64,000 bases of DNA from VXOI01 sp965197575 (GCA_965197575.1 OZ240214.1:3844001-3908000); one strand, 5' to 3'; positions 25,019 to 34,375 are shown, counted from the stretch's first letter. Numbers and translations: made by a program. The notes: a model not told the origin generated them from the letters alone.

Positions 25019-25597
25019 ATGAACGCTTTCAACGCATTCCTCGCGTCTCTGGGCAGTGCTGCTGCTATCGCGGCCGGGATCTTCATCCTGCTCGTCGTCA
25101 CCGAGACCGTCTCCTCCGGCCTGATTCCCGGTAGCGTCTTCGACTCGGAACTGGCCGCAATGGCGGATGAAACCGGCGCTGCGCTGTGGACTTACGTGGG
25201 AATCGCAGTGGCTCTCATTGCGGCGGGATTGGCCGTTCTGACCTTGGAGTTCCGGCACTTGACCCGCGCCGCTACTCCGGGCATGTTGATACTCAGTTCG
25301 GGGGCCGAGGGCACGGTGCGGCTCTCTCTGGAAAGCGTACGGGAATTGGCCGAGCGGACGGGACAAGGCAATCGAAGCGTCCGGAGAATACGCTGTGGCG
25401 TACAGGCCACCGGAGCAGGCATCCGTATCCGGTGCGCCGTCGGCCTGCGTATGGGGACGGACGTGCCCGCCGAGAGCTCGGCCATTCAGCGCGATGTACG
25501 GGAGGTGCTGGAGCGCCTCATCGGGCTCCCCGTTCTTGACGTCGCCATCCGGGCCCGCTACCTGCACGACCGCGAACAAGCCCTGCTGGTGAGGTGA
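25019..25597 (+). CDS. AmaP-like membrane anchor protein
   Basis: A 192-residue protein with two membrane segments near the N-terminus (about residues 12-38 and 57-78) followed by a soluble Asp23-like alpha/beta domain (GTVRLSLESVRELAERTG; AGIRIRCAVGLRMGTDVP; REVLERLIGLPVLDVAIRARYL). This is the architecture of AmaP, the anchor that recruits Asp23 to the membrane. It follows the Asp23 gene by 34 bases and precedes the small membrane gene by 4. Confidence 0.8.
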   Translation: MNAFNAFLASLGSAAAIAAGIFILLVVTETVSSGLIPGSVFDSELAAMADETGAALWTYVGIAVALIAAGLAVLTLEFRHLTRAATPGMLILSSGAEGTVRLSLESVRELAERTGQGNRSVRRIRCGVQATGAGIRIRCAVGLRMGTDVPAESSAIQRDVREVLERLIGLPVLDVAIRARYLHDREQALLVR

Positions 25598-25601
25598 GCG
25601 G

Positions 25602-25826
25602 GTGCTTCGAGCAACGCTGGCCGGCCTGACCGCCGGGTTCGTCTTCGGGGTGGTTCTCGTCTGGGAGGGAGCGGACGCCGCCGGTCTGGTCCTGCTTTTC
25701 ACCTTGGTGGGCTTGCTTATCGGCGTAGTCGTATGTCTGGGTTGGCGCGTCATCAAGGGTGAACTCGACACCGAGACCATCCGAAGACTCGCAGAAGCGG
25801 TCTTCCGCAGCAGCCCGAGAGACTAG
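25602..25826 (+). CDS. DUF2273-like small membrane protein
   Basis: A 74-residue protein with two hydrophobic helices (about residues 5-22 and 27-50) and a charged C-terminal helix (KGELDTETIRRLAEAVF). Its place after asp23 and amaP is the usual one for DUF2273 proteins, so I infer that family from size, topology and position; sequence motifs are too short to confirm it. GTG start, four bases after the upstream stop. Confidence 0.65.
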   Translation: MLRATLAGLTAGFVFGVVLVWEGADAAGLVLLFTLVGLLIGVVVCLGWRVIKGELDTETIRRLAEAVFRSSPRD

Positions 25827-25943
25827 CGGTATCCATCGCAGAGACCGGGGCTCTGTCAGCGGGCGGGACCTTCAGACGGATGGGACGCCGGTCATGTGGA
25901 GCAGCCCGGCACTGGCCGAATTTCCTTTATGGGGTGAAGAACG

Positions 25944-27404
25944 ATGCCAGCACGTACCGGACAGGAATACATCACCGGCCTCAAGGACCGCCCCCGCGAG
26001 GTGTGGCTCGACGGCGAGCGGGTCAAGGACGTGACCACCCACCCGGCGTTGCGCAACGGTGTGCGCTCGGTGGCCGCCCTCTACGACATGCAGCACGACC
26101 CGTCATTGCGAGAGGAGATGACCTTCGCCTCGCCCACCACCGGCGACCCGGTCGGGCTGTCCTTCCTGATACCCCGGACCGCCGAGGACTTGATTCGTCG
26201 GCGCGAGATGATGTCTCGGTGGGCTTGGGCCAGTTGCGGCATGATGGGCCGCTCTCCCGACTTTATGAACTCCATCTTCTCCGCCTGGGCCGGCTCGGCG
26301 GAATACTTCGCCCAGAACAAGCCCGAGTTCAAGAAGAACGTTATCAATTACCACGAGTTCATCCGGGAAAACGACGTCACCTTGACTCACGCGCTGGTGA
26401 ACCTGCAACGTCGCCGCGGTCCCACACCAACCGACGTCTTGAGCGACGAGGTCGCACTGACCCTGGTCAAGGAGACCGGCGCCGGGATTGTGGTCAAGGG
26501 CAGCCGCACCCTGGCGACCCTGGGGCCGATCTCCGACGAGATCGCCATCTACCCGGTGGCCAGCCACCGCTTGGATGAGGAAGCGCAGCGCCAGTCGTTT
26601 TCCTTCTCCATCCCCTGCGACACCCCCGGCGTGAAGTTCCTCTGCCGGGAGAGCTTCGACTTTGGCCGCTCCCACTTCAATCATCCCCTGGGGTCGCGCT
26701 TCGAGGAAATGGACTGCCTGGTGTTCTTCGACAACGTGCTGGTGCCCTGGGAGCGGGTGTTCCTGCTACGGGACGTGGAGCTGTGCAACGGCTACGCGGC
26801 GGGCACCCAGTCGGACACCCACACCGGCCACCAGATACTGAACCGGTGTCTGGTCAAGGCGGAGTTCACCCTGGGCTTGGCCGAGCTGGTCGTGGAAACC
26901 CTGGGCTCAGGCGCCATCCCCCACGTGCAGGAGCAGGTCGCCGAGCTGATTACCCATCGTGACGCGCTTAAGGCCTGCCTCCGGGCGGCCGAAGCCGACG
27001 CCGCCCCCAACCGTTACGGCATGATGTGCCCCGACTTTTCCTACATCCGCGCTGGTCGGACCATGTTTGGCAGGTCCATGTATCCCAGGATGATCGAGAT
27101 AATCCAGCTACTGGGCACCGGCAGCCTGATGGCCCTGCCCGGAGAAGCGGACTTCGACAGCCCGATTGGCGCGGAGATCAACCAGTACCTCGCCACCGAC
27201 ACCGCCGACGCCCGGGAGCGGGCCAAGCTGTTCCACCTCGCTTGGGACGCCTCCTGCAGCGCCTTCAGCGGCCGCCAGGTGCTCTACGAGCGGATGTTCG
27301 GCGGCAGCCCGGCGCGGACTGCCCAAGCCATGTACACTAACTACGACAAGGAACCCTTTAAGCAAAAGGTGCGCCAGTTCCTGGCAGACGAAGAATGGCC
27401 GTAA
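25944..27404 (+). CDS. 4-hydroxyphenylacetate 3-monooxygenase (HpaB) family hydroxylase
   Basis: A 486-residue FADH2-dependent hydroxylase of the HpaB family with the acyl-CoA-dehydrogenase-like fold. Family segments include RTGQEYITGLKDRPREVWLDGERV at the N-terminus, FLIPRTAEDLIRRREM, RSPDFMN, TLVKETGAGIVVKGSRTLATLGPISDEIAIYPV, and DCLVFFDNVLVPWERVFLLRD. It would ortho-hydroxylate a phenolic substrate using reduced flavin from a separate reductase, which is not visible in this window. A VOC dioxygenase gene follows by 49 bases, suggesting hydroxylation then ring cleavage. The exact phenol is unknown. Confidence 0.92.
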   Translation: MPARTGQEYITGLKDRPREVWLDGERVKDVTTHPALRNGVRSVAALYDMQHDPSLREEMTFASPTTGDPVGLSFLIPRTAEDLIRRREMMSRWAWASCGMMGRSPDFMNSIFSAWAGSAEYFAQNKPEFKKNVINYHEFIRENDVTLTHALVNLQRRRGPTPTDVLSDEVALTLVKETGAGIVVKGSRTLATLGPISDEIAIYPVASHRLDEEAQRQSFSFSIPCDTPGVKFLCRESFDFGRSHFNHPLGSRFEEMDCLVFFDNVLVPWERVFLLRDVELCNGYAAGTQSDTHTGHQILNRCLVKAEFTLGLAELVVETLGSGAIPHVQEQVAELITHRDALKACLRAAEADAAPNRYGMMCPDFSYIRAGRTMFGRSMYPRMIEIIQLLGTGSLMALPGEADFDSPIGAEINQYLATDTADARERAKLFHLAWDASCSAFSGRQVLYERMFGGSPARTAQAMYTNYDKEPFKQKVRQFLADEEWP

Positions 27405-27453
27405 ACCCAAGACCTGCGGCCAAACCAGCCAAACTCTACGGGGAGGAAACAAG

Positions 27454-27933
27454 ATGTCATACACTCCGAAACACCTGGGTCACCTGGTCATGCGGGTACG
27501 GGACATGGACCGTTCCCTGGACTTCTACACCAGGGTCATGGGGCTGACCATTATGGAGCGCAGCCCCAGCGGGACCGTTTTCATGTCGGCCAACACCGAG
27601 AAGTCCCACGAACTGGCCATCCGCGCCATCGGAATGGACGCCGGCGGCCCCGACCACTCCATCATCGGGCAGGCCCACATGGCCTGGCAGATGGAGACCT
27701 TCGAGGACCTTCAGGAGCTCTACGACCGGCTCAAGGAGAACAACGTCAGGATTCAGCGATTCGGCGACCACGGCGTCTCTATGGGCGTCTACCTGTTGGA
27801 CCCGGACGACAACGAAATCGAGGTCTACTACGAGCTCCCCAAGGACCAGTGGGAACGCCACCCCGAGAAGGGTCTTTTCGGCAACAACTTCCCGCGCCAG
27901 TTGGAAGAGCCGGTCGCCGTCGCCGACGATTAG
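27454..27933 (+). CDS. VOC family protein, extradiol dioxygenase-like
   Basis: A 159-residue protein with the vicinal-oxygen-chelate fold. Two beta-alpha-beta-beta-beta modules are visible: LGHLVMRVRDMDRSLDFYTRVMGLTIMERS and ETFEDLQELYDRLKENNVRIQRFGDHGVSMGVYLLDPDDNEIEVYYE. The metal ligands expected are His near the start (H10 of LGHL), a central His in the DHSIIGQAHMAW segment, and the Glu of EIEVYYE. The ATG at 27454 is supported by GGGAGG upstream. Pairing with HpaB suggests catechol 2,3-dioxygenase activity, which is inference. Confidence 0.85.
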   Translation: MSYTPKHLGHLVMRVRDMDRSLDFYTRVMGLTIMERSPSGTVFMSANTEKSHELAIRAIGMDAGGPDHSIIGQAHMAWQMETFEDLQELYDRLKENNVRIQRFGDHGVSMGVYLLDPDDNEIEVYYELPKDQWERHPEKGLFGNNFPRQLEEPVAVADD

Positions 27934-28268
27934 CGAGCGCCCGGGGCCTTCACGCCCCCGGGCCGCCGCCGCCGCGACCCTGGTTGGCGTGGATGATTTC
28001 CCCCGCATCCCCCCAATTTCTGCCTCAAGGGAAAAAGGGGCACACGCCCCGGTGTGAGCGAAGGTGAACAATGAAAAGGCCCTGACCGGCCAATAACAGG
28101 GTCTGGTCAGGGTCGTCGATCTCACATATACTTCGCCTGCCCCCCCGGTTATCAGCTTCCAACGAAGCTTTGGTAGCGGCGTCCTTCGAAAGCCGTCGCC
28201 GAAGCGGAGATGGGTTGCTGGTATAAGCCCCGTAGAATCGGGGCGATTCGGGTCAGGGGGTATCGCCG
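27934..28268. other. 335-base intergenic stretch with repeats
   Basis: No gene is supported. It contains AATGAAAAGGCCCTG at about 28070-28084, shared with the palindrome at 23.5 kb, and a CCCTGACC...GGTCAGGG hairpin (28080-28112). Confidence 0.5.
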
Positions 28269-30617
28269 GTGTGGGGGCCGGGTCGTTTCGTCGACTCCCG
28301 AAGGCTTGTACTGGCGGCTATCGCGTTGGTCATCGTCGGCGCAACTGCGGGTGCGGTTCTCGCTACGGGACTTTTTCTCTCCACGAGGGAAACGTCTGGA
28401 CCTTCTTCCTCGGCGCAGCCCTTGCTCCTTGCTCCCATCTCCGCCTCCGTCGCTCCGCACTCCCGTGTCGAGTTTGGGACTCCCAACGGCTCGATCCTGG
28501 TGTCAGTGGAGCCGGGATCGGTCTCCGCTCCCATCGAACTCCGGGTGCAGGAACGCTCCCCGCACCTGTCGCCTGCGTTGCCCCCGGGCTTCTCCGAGGC
28601 GCTGCGAGTCTTCGAGATCTCCGGTAAAGAGGGCGGAGGCGTTCCTTGGTCGGGCCGATTTATGAGGCCTATTGCGATCACGATGAGGATCGACGAGGAA
28701 GTGACAGCAGCGGTGAACGGCGACCTGTCGCGGTTGGTCATTTTGCATCTGCGCGACGTGGCCACCGGGTGGACACCTTTGGAGTCTACCCTTGCTTACG
28801 AGGACAGCGAGGTTTGGGCGCGCGCCACGGGCCTCAGTCTCTTCGCTCTCAGCGCCACCGGGCGAGAACAGGCGGGCGAGCTTCCGGCGCAAGCTCATGT
28901 GCCCGTGCCATTCACCCCGACTGGTCCGGGCGCCCGCGCCCCGACCGGTCTCGAAGCTCCGTCGCCTGCACCCGCCCCCAGCCCCGTTCCTGTACCGACC
29001 CATACTTCCGTCCCTACCATTGTCCCCACTCCTATCCCGACAGAAGTCCCGGAGCCTACAGCCACCGTTGTCCCGACCCCCACATCGGCGCCAACTCCTA
29101 CGCTGGCGTCAACTCCCGCCCCAACGCCAACTCTCACCCCGACCCCAATTCCCACCCCGGTGCCAACTCCCATCCCGACGCCAACTCCCACTCGCCGACC
29201 CACGGCAACGAGAGTTCCTACTGCCACGCCCTTGCCCGGATACCGGCTTTTCCTCAACGCATACCAAATCATGAGGACCACGACCACGCTGTCAATCCCG
29301 AACGGCGTGGTCACGCTTTACCAGCTGCCCTACGAGGACGGGAGATACCTTCGGGGAGCGCGAGTAGGGTTCTCCGTCGAAGCCACGAAGTCCGGGCACA
29401 CTATTTCAATCCAAGGCGCCGACTCCGTTTGGGGCAACCGAGGGCAGGTATACATGACGCGCGACCGGCACATCATAGTGCTGGTCGAACCGAAGCCCGC
29501 CCCTGCCCCGGCTCCAACTCCCACGCGAACCCCGGTCCCGACTCCCACGCCGACGCCCGTTCCAACTCCTACGCCCACGCCGACGCCGACGCCCGTTCCA
29601 ACTCCTACGCCCACGCTGACGCCCGTTCCGACTCCCACGCCCACCCCCACGCCCGTTCCAACCCCGACGCCCGTTCCTACGCCCACGCCGACGCCCGTTC
29701 CAACTCCTACGCCTACGCCGACACCCGTTCCAACTCCTACGCCTACGCCCGCGCCGACACCGACTCCAACACCAGTCCGGCCGGAGTTCCCGGATAACGA
29801 GCGGATCGTGTTCCATTCCGACCGCGACGGCGACTTCGATATCTACGTCACGGGCAGCGACGGCTCGAACTCGACCAACCTGACGCAGAACGACGATGAC
29901 GACCGGGAGCCGTCGTTGTCCTGGGACGCTTCACGTTTGGCGTTCACATCGGACCGCGACGGCAACCGGGAGATATACATCCAGCACGGGCTGTGGGAGG
30001 ACCCGGTGCGTCTGACCCATACCTTGGCTGAAGAATCTACGCCGGCGCTGTCGCCCACGGGCGACCGTATCGTTTTCGTCTCATACCGGGACGGCAACGC
30101 CGAAATCTACCGGATGGACGCCGACGGCGGAAATCAAACCCGGCTGACCATCAGCCGGGGGCGTGACCTGCAGCCGAGCTGGTCGCCCGACGGCGAGAAA
30201 ATCGTCTTCGCCCAGGAGGAGGAGGGAGTGTTGCGGATAGTCGTCATGACCGCCGATGGTTTCGATTACGCCTACCTGACGGACGACGAGTCCAACGCCA
30301 GTTGGCCAAAGTGGTCGCCGAGCGGGGAGGATATTCTCTTTGCGTCGGACCGGAAATGGCTTCCAACTGACGAGGGGACATGGGAGGTCGTGGTGATGTA
30401 CAGCGACGGAACCGAGCCGGTAAGGTCCACAAACAACCGGGCGAACGACGACTCTCCGGTTTGGGCTCCTTCAGGATCCGGATTTATGTTCCGGAGCGAC
30501 AGAGACCTGAACTCCGAAATATATAAGGGGGTAGATGTTTTCGGCGGCTTGACAGTCAACCTGACCCAGAACCCCGCCAACGACGGCTCCCCTTCCTGGG
30601 GAACCGTTACACCATAG
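28269..30617 (+). CDS. Pro/Thr-repeat surface protein with TolB-like beta-propeller
   Basis: A 782-residue exported or membrane-anchored protein. Residues about 12-36 form a hydrophobic N-terminal anchor. A beta-rich domain (GSILVSVEPGSVSAPIELRV, ZU5-like in appearance) follows to about 200. A first Pro/Thr-rich linker precedes a small domain (about 320-405), and a second linker of some 100 residues is almost pure PTPTPVPTP repeats. The C-terminal 280 residues have repeated SDRDG(N/D)xEIY and SPSGDRIVF units typical of TolB/WD40-like propeller blades. The linkers are likely wall- or stalk-like. GTG start. Its role, perhaps ligand binding at the surface, is inferred. Confidence 0.8.
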   Translation: MWGPGRFVDSRRLVLAAIALVIVGATAGAVLATGLFLSTRETSGPSSSAQPLLLAPISASVAPHSRVEFGTPNGSILVSVEPGSVSAPIELRVQERSPHLSPALPPGFSEALRVFEISGKEGGGVPWSGRFMRPIAITMRIDEEVTAAVNGDLSRLVILHLRDVATGWTPLESTLAYEDSEVWARATGLSLFALSATGREQAGELPAQAHVPVPFTPTGPGARAPTGLEAPSPAPAPSPVPVPTHTSVPTIVPTPIPTEVPEPTATVVPTPTSAPTPTLASTPAPTPTLTPTPIPTPVPTPIPTPTPTRRPTATRVPTATPLPGYRLFLNAYQIMRTTTTLSIPNGVVTLYQLPYEDGRYLRGARVGFSVEATKSGHTISIQGADSVWGNRGQVYMTRDRHIIVLVEPKPAPAPAPTPTRTPVPTPTPTPVPTPTPTPTPTPVPTPTPTLTPVPTPTPTPTPVPTPTPVPTPTPTPVPTPTPTPTPVPTPTPTPAPTPTPTPVRPEFPDNERIVFHSDRDGDFDIYVTGSDGSNSTNLTQNDDDDREPSLSWDASRLAFTSDRDGNREIYIQHGLWEDPVRLTHTLAEESTPALSPTGDRIVFVSYRDGNAEIYRMDADGGNQTRLTISRGRDLQPSWSPDGEKIVFAQEEEGVLRIVVMTADGFDYAYLTDDESNASWPKWSPSGEDILFASDRKWLPTDEGTWEVVVMYSDGTEPVRSTNNRANDDSPVWAPSGSGFMFRSDRDLNSEIYKGVDVFGGLTVNLTQNPANDGSPSWGTVTP

Positions 30618-30637
30618 AACGCTCGCCGTTTGCGGCG

Positions 30638-31909
30638 TCAGCCGACGATGTTTTCTTGGCGCAGGGCGCGGATCTCGTCGGCGGTATAGCCCAGCCATTC
30701 CAGGGTCGCTTTGCTGTGCTCGCCCAAGGCGGGGGAGGGGCCGGGGTCCGGCAAGGGCGTGGCGCTGAACTTTGCCATCGGGCCGACCATCCTGACCGTG
30801 CCCTCTTGGGAATGCTCGAACTCGGCGACCAGGCCGTTGGCCGCCACCTGCGGGTCGTCGAACAACTCCTCAATGAAGCGCACCGGCCCGGCCGGTATGC
30901 CCCGCTCCTCAAGGACCTTCAGCCACTCGCCGCTGGTCTTGGCCAGGAACAGTGACTCCGCCGTGCGCTCCAACTCCCGGCTGTAGGTTTGCGACTCCGG
31001 CTTGTTGGGGTCCCATCCCGGCTCCAGCGCGTCGTCGGTCAACTCCAGGGTGTCCAAAAGGCGCAGGCGCAGCGGGCCGCTGAGGCAGCCGACGCCGATT
31101 GGGCCGTCGCTGGTCATGTACACTCGGTAGTAGATGTTGCCGTGGTGTTCGCGGCGGCGGCTGCCGGGGGAAGCGGCCACGATGTCGTCGAAGGGAGCGC
31201 CGGCCTCCCGCTTTTCCTGAATCTCCCGCAGCGTCTTTTCCCTCGTCTCCCGGTCCAGCCGCTCGACGTGCAAGAACCTTGCGCCCATCAGGTTGAGAGC
31301 TTGCCCCAAGAGCGTGGTCTCGATCTTCTGGCCCAAGCCGGTGCGTTCCCTGGCGTAGAGGGCGGCGCACACCGAGCCCATCATCTGAACGCCGGAAGCG
31401 GTGTCGATCAGGGGGCTGGACCAGACCCAGGACGGCACGTTGTCGACGGTCTTGGTCTCCGAGGCGATCATCCCGGTCATGGCTTGAATGATCATGTCGT
31501 AGCCGGGCCGGTGGGCGTCGGGGCCCTGCCTTCCGTAGGCGGTGAGCTCGCAGTAGATGAGGCGCGGGTTGACTTCCGACAGGGTCTCGTAGTCCACGCC
31601 CAGCTTGGCGGCTACGTCGGGCCGGAAGTTCACCAAAACCACGTCCATTTTGCGGACCAGCCGGGCCAGCACTTCCCGCGACTTCTCGCGGGCCAGGTTT
31701 ATGGGCAGGCTGCGCTTGCCCCGGTTGTAGGTCATAAAGGTGCGGCTTTCGGTGGGCGTGAACCGCTGGGTCAAGCGCCACGGCTCGCCCCAGGGCGGCT
31801 CGACCTTGATCACCTCGGCCCCCAACTCGGCCAAGAGGCGGCCGGCCAGCGGTCCGGCGATGATCTCGGTGAAGTCCACAACCTTGACTCCGTCCAGTGG
31901 ACCGGGCAT
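30638..31909 (-). CDS. CaiB/BaiF family III CoA transferase
   Basis: A 423-residue family III CoA transferase. The N-terminal GVKVVDFTEIIAGPLAGRLLAELGAEVIKVEPP is diagnostic, as are NRGKRSLPINL, VLVNFRPDVAAKLGVDYE and RPGYDMIIQAMTGM, where the Asp is the usual catalytic residue. These enzymes move CoA between carboxylic acids by a ternary-complex mechanism and often start degradation of organic acids. It is the last of three same-strand genes with an alpha/beta hydrolase and an amidohydrolase, with short gaps, probably one catabolic operon. Confidence 0.93.
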   Translation of the reverse strand: MPGPLDGVKVVDFTEIIAGPLAGRLLAELGAEVIKVEPPWGEPWRLTQRFTPTESRTFMTYNRGKRSLPINLAREKSREVLARLVRKMDVVLVNFRPDVAAKLGVDYETLSEVNPRLIYCELTAYGRQGPDAHRPGYDMIIQAMTGMIASETKTVDNVPSWVWSSPLIDTASGVQMMGSVCAALYARERTGLGQKIETTLLGQALNLMGARFLHVERLDRETREKTLREIQEKREAGAPFDDIVAASPGSRRREHHGNIYYRVYMTSDGPIGVGCLSGPLRLRLLDTLELTDDALEPGWDPNKPESQTYSRELERTAESLFLAKTSGEWLKVLEERGIPAGPVRFIEELFDDPQVAANGLVAEFEHSQEGTVRMVGPMAKFSATPLPDPGPSPALGEHSKATLEWLGYTADEIRALRQENIVG

Positions 31910-31915
31910 AGCGCG

Positions 31916-32653
31916 TTACCTCGTAGTTAGGCGGGGCGCCCCGCAGGCCCTCGCCAGCAATTCCTCTAGCGCCCGGTTCACTTCCTCCGGGCGTTCGGCC
32001 ATGGGGAAATGGCCGGCCTGTTCCAGCTTGACGTAGCGGGAGCCGGGCACGGCCTCGTGTATTTCCAACTCGTACTCGGCGGGCTGCATCGGGTCGTCGA
32101 TCCCGCGCACTAAAACCAGCGGGGCCTTCAAGCTGCCGATGCGTTCCCGCACGTCGAAGCGGTCGATGGTCAGCAGGTCGTTGTATTGGGAGACCGGCCC
32201 CACCTTCCGGTGGCAGTCCAGTAGGGTTTCGCGCAGGGTAGGGTCGATGAACATCATCATGTGGTCCATCGTGTCGAGCCATTTCTGATGGACGGCGGGG
32301 TCTTTGGCGGCGTCGAGGCGAAACTCCAGGCTGCCGGCGGTGCGCTCTTTGGGCCGCATGGCAATGGTCATCAGCAGCAGGCCCGTCACCTCATCCGGGT
32401 AGTCCAGCGCGTACTGCAACGCCACGCAGGCGCCGAGGGTGAACCCGGCCAGCACCAGCCCGCCGGTATGCCCTCGCTCATGCAACCAGTCCCGCAGCCA
32501 CTCGGTATACCCCCCTACGTCGGCGAAGGACTCACCTTCCGGGTGGCCGGGAAAGTCGGGGGCCAAGGCATCGGGGAAACGCTTCATCTGATGGTAGTAC
32601 GACGCGGCGCAACCGCCTGCGCCCGGCCCGTGGAGCAAGACTATCTGGGACAC
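31916..32653 (-). CDS. Alpha/beta hydrolase with Thr at the nucleophile position
   Basis: A 245-residue alpha/beta-hydrolase-fold protein. The oxyanion-hole region is VLLHGPGAGG, the nucleophile elbow is VLAGFTLGACVAL, and the acid and His regions are VRGIDDPMQP and QAGHFPMAERP. The elbow has Thr72 where Ser is expected in GxSxG, so either the protein has lost hydrolase activity or it uses Thr. The GTG at 32653 is chosen for its upstream GGAGG; an ATG at 32668 would add five residues. It lies six bases before the CoA-transferase gene and 15 after the amidohydrolase gene. Confidence 0.82.
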   Translation of the reverse strand: MSQIVLLHGPGAGGCAASYYHQMKRFPDALAPDFPGHPEGESFADVGGYTEWLRDWLHERGHTGGLVLAGFTLGACVALQYALDYPDEVTGLLLMTIAMRPKERTAGSLEFRLDAAKDPAVHQKWLDTMDHMMMFIDPTLRETLLDCHRKVGPVSQYNDLLTIDRFDVRERIGSLKAPLVLVRGIDDPMQPAEYELEIHEAVPGSRYVKLEQAGHFPMAERPEEVNRALEELLARACGAPRLTTR

Positions 32654-32668
32654 GGCAAACCTCCACAT

Positions 32669-34045
32669 TCATACCACTGGCCAGCGCGACGGGAAGGATA
32701 TTCCCGTGCGGGCCAGCAGGTCTTCGCCCAGGACTTGGACGCGGGCGATCAGGGCTTCCTCGTCGACGAACAGCGGGATATGGTTTTCCACGACCACTCG
32801 GCCATCAATGATAACGGTGTGAACGCTGCGGCCGTCGGCGTTATAGACCAGGTTGTTCACCGGGTTGAACAGGGTGCTCCACTCGGCCCTTCCGGTCTCG
32901 TAGAGCGCTAGGTCGGCTTTCTTTCCGGGTTCGATGGAGCCGATTTCGTGGTCGAGGCCCAAGGCGGCCGCGCCACGAATGGTCGCCAATTCCAGGGCCG
33001 TCTCGGCGGTGATGGCGTCGGGGGCCTGCCGGGCGTCCTTGTAGAGCACCGCGATCAGGTACATGGCGCGGTTGGTCTCGATCAGGTTGGAGTTGTTCCC
33101 GGCGTCGGTGCCGATGCCCGCGGTTATCCCGGCCGCCAGCATTTCCGGCAGCAGGCCGCTGCGGGTCATGCCGAACCCGGCCTTGACCGCCGCCGTCGGC
33201 ACCGCGACCACCCTCGTCCCGGTGCGGGCTATGGTTTCCACCTCGCTCTCGTCGATTCCCAGGACATGGGAAAGCGTCACGTTCTCGCCCAGCACGCCGA
33301 TGTCCTCCAGGAATTGGGCGGGCCGCTTGCCGTTCTCCCGCAACGACGAGGCAACGTAGGCCGGGCTGTTGTTGAAGTGCAGGGTCAGCCCGGTGTCGTA
33401 AGAATCGGCCAGCCGCTTGGCTTCGTACAGCAGCGCCGTGGTGGCGAAGTTGGGCGAGAAGGGCATGGCCCAAGCCTTGACCCGCTCCTCCAAAACCCCG
33501 TCGTACTGTTGGACCGTGCGTTCCATGATGGCGACCGCGTCGGCGGTGGAGTAGACCGGCAGGTTGACCGGATTGGGCCGGTCGGTGACGTGGGCGCCGA
33601 CGATTATGCGGCAGCCCGACTCCTCGTAGGCGCGGAGGCAGGCGTCGATATGCTTGGTGCTGCCCGGGTCCAAGAAGCAGGTGGTGCCGTACTTGACCAA
33701 CTCGGTGATGCCCAGCAGGGAGGTCAGGTATTCGTCCTCGGGGGTCATCGCCCGTTGCAGCTTGAACACGTTGGGCAGGTAGCCGGGGCCCAGGTCGTCG
33801 GGGAATATGCCGCGGGTGGCGTGGGCGTAGCTGACGTGCATGTGCCCGTTGACGAACCCCGGCGTGACCACCATCCCGGCGGCGTCGATCAGCCGGTCGG
33901 CGGCGACTTCGGCCATCTCGGCGGCCTTGCCCAGCCGCGCAATCCGGCCATCCTCGACCAACACCGAGCCGTCGGCGATAATCCGCCGTTCCGGGTCGAG
34001 GGTGAGGATGTATCTGGCCCCCTGGATTTTCAGGGTGTTTGGCAT
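32669..34045 (-). CDS. Amidohydrolase of the chlorohydrolase/deaminase (TrzN/MtaD-like) type
   Basis: A 458-residue amidohydrolase. The metal motif VNGHMHVSYA (HxH) follows the beta-sandwich start LKIQGARYILTLDPERRIIADGSVLVEDGRIARLG. Later ligands include TLHFNN, LSHVLGID and GIGTDAG, with C-terminal SIEPGKKADLALYE. The family removes halide or amino groups from triazines, adenosine-like or guanidine-like compounds. The start at 34045 is supported by GGGGAG six bases upstream. It heads a same-strand run with the hydrolase and CoA-transferase genes. Confidence 0.88.
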   Translation of the reverse strand: MPNTLKIQGARYILTLDPERRIIADGSVLVEDGRIARLGKAAEMAEVAADRLIDAAGMVVTPGFVNGHMHVSYAHATRGIFPDDLGPGYLPNVFKLQRAMTPEDEYLTSLLGITELVKYGTTCFLDPGSTKHIDACLRAYEESGCRIIVGAHVTDRPNPVNLPVYSTADAVAIMERTVQQYDGVLEERVKAWAMPFSPNFATTALLYEAKRLADSYDTGLTLHFNNSPAYVASSLRENGKRPAQFLEDIGVLGENVTLSHVLGIDESEVETIARTGTRVVAVPTAAVKAGFGMTRSGLLPEMLAAGITAGIGTDAGNNSNLIETNRAMYLIAVLYKDARQAPDAITAETALELATIRGAAALGLDHEIGSIEPGKKADLALYETGRAEWSTLFNPVNNLVYNADGRSVHTVIIDGRVVVENHIPLFVDEEALIARVQVLGEDLLARTGISFPSRWPVV

Positions 34046-34175
34046 CGGCTCCCCGGCTAATGGTGAGATTTCTAATCTCCGTGGCAGTATTATAAAGGAA
34101 CGCACGGGCTTGGAGTTGACCCCGTTGGGCCTCCCGCCTATGATGCTCTTGGCCAACCCCACCGGAAACTATACT

Positions 34176-34373
34176 GTGCCTAAAGTTAGCGAAGCGATTC
34201 AACTCGTGCAGCGTGACGGCTGGAGACTGGTTAGGACTCGCGGCAGTCACCGGCAATACCGCCACTCGGAAAAGCCTGGGACAGTTACCATCGCGGGTAG
34301 GCCAAGCAAGGATCTCGCGCCTAAGACCTGGAACACCATATTGAGGCAAGCTGGACTCGATAAGAGGGACTAG
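34176..34373 (+). CDS. hicA: HicA-type mRNA interferase toxin
   Basis: A 65-residue dsRBD-like HicA toxin. VSEAIQLVQRDGWRLVRTRGSHRQYRH contains the catalytic His of the GSH(R)QY motif, and TVTIAGRPSKDLAPKTWNTILRQAGL completes the fold. HicA cleaves mRNA during translation and is held by HicB. GTG start at 34176, with a TATACT sequence directly upstream. The gene ends two bases before hicB. Both genes look intact. Confidence 0.88.
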   Translation: MPKVSEAIQLVQRDGWRLVRTRGSHRQYRHSEKPGTVTIAGRPSKDLAPKTWNTILRQAGLDKRD

Positions 34374-34375
34374 CC

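Noticed and set aside
29510..29775. Regular short DNA repeats resembling a CRISPR or minisatellite array
   Set aside because: The repeats encode PTPTPVPTP in frame, have no spacers of constant length and no cas genes nearby.
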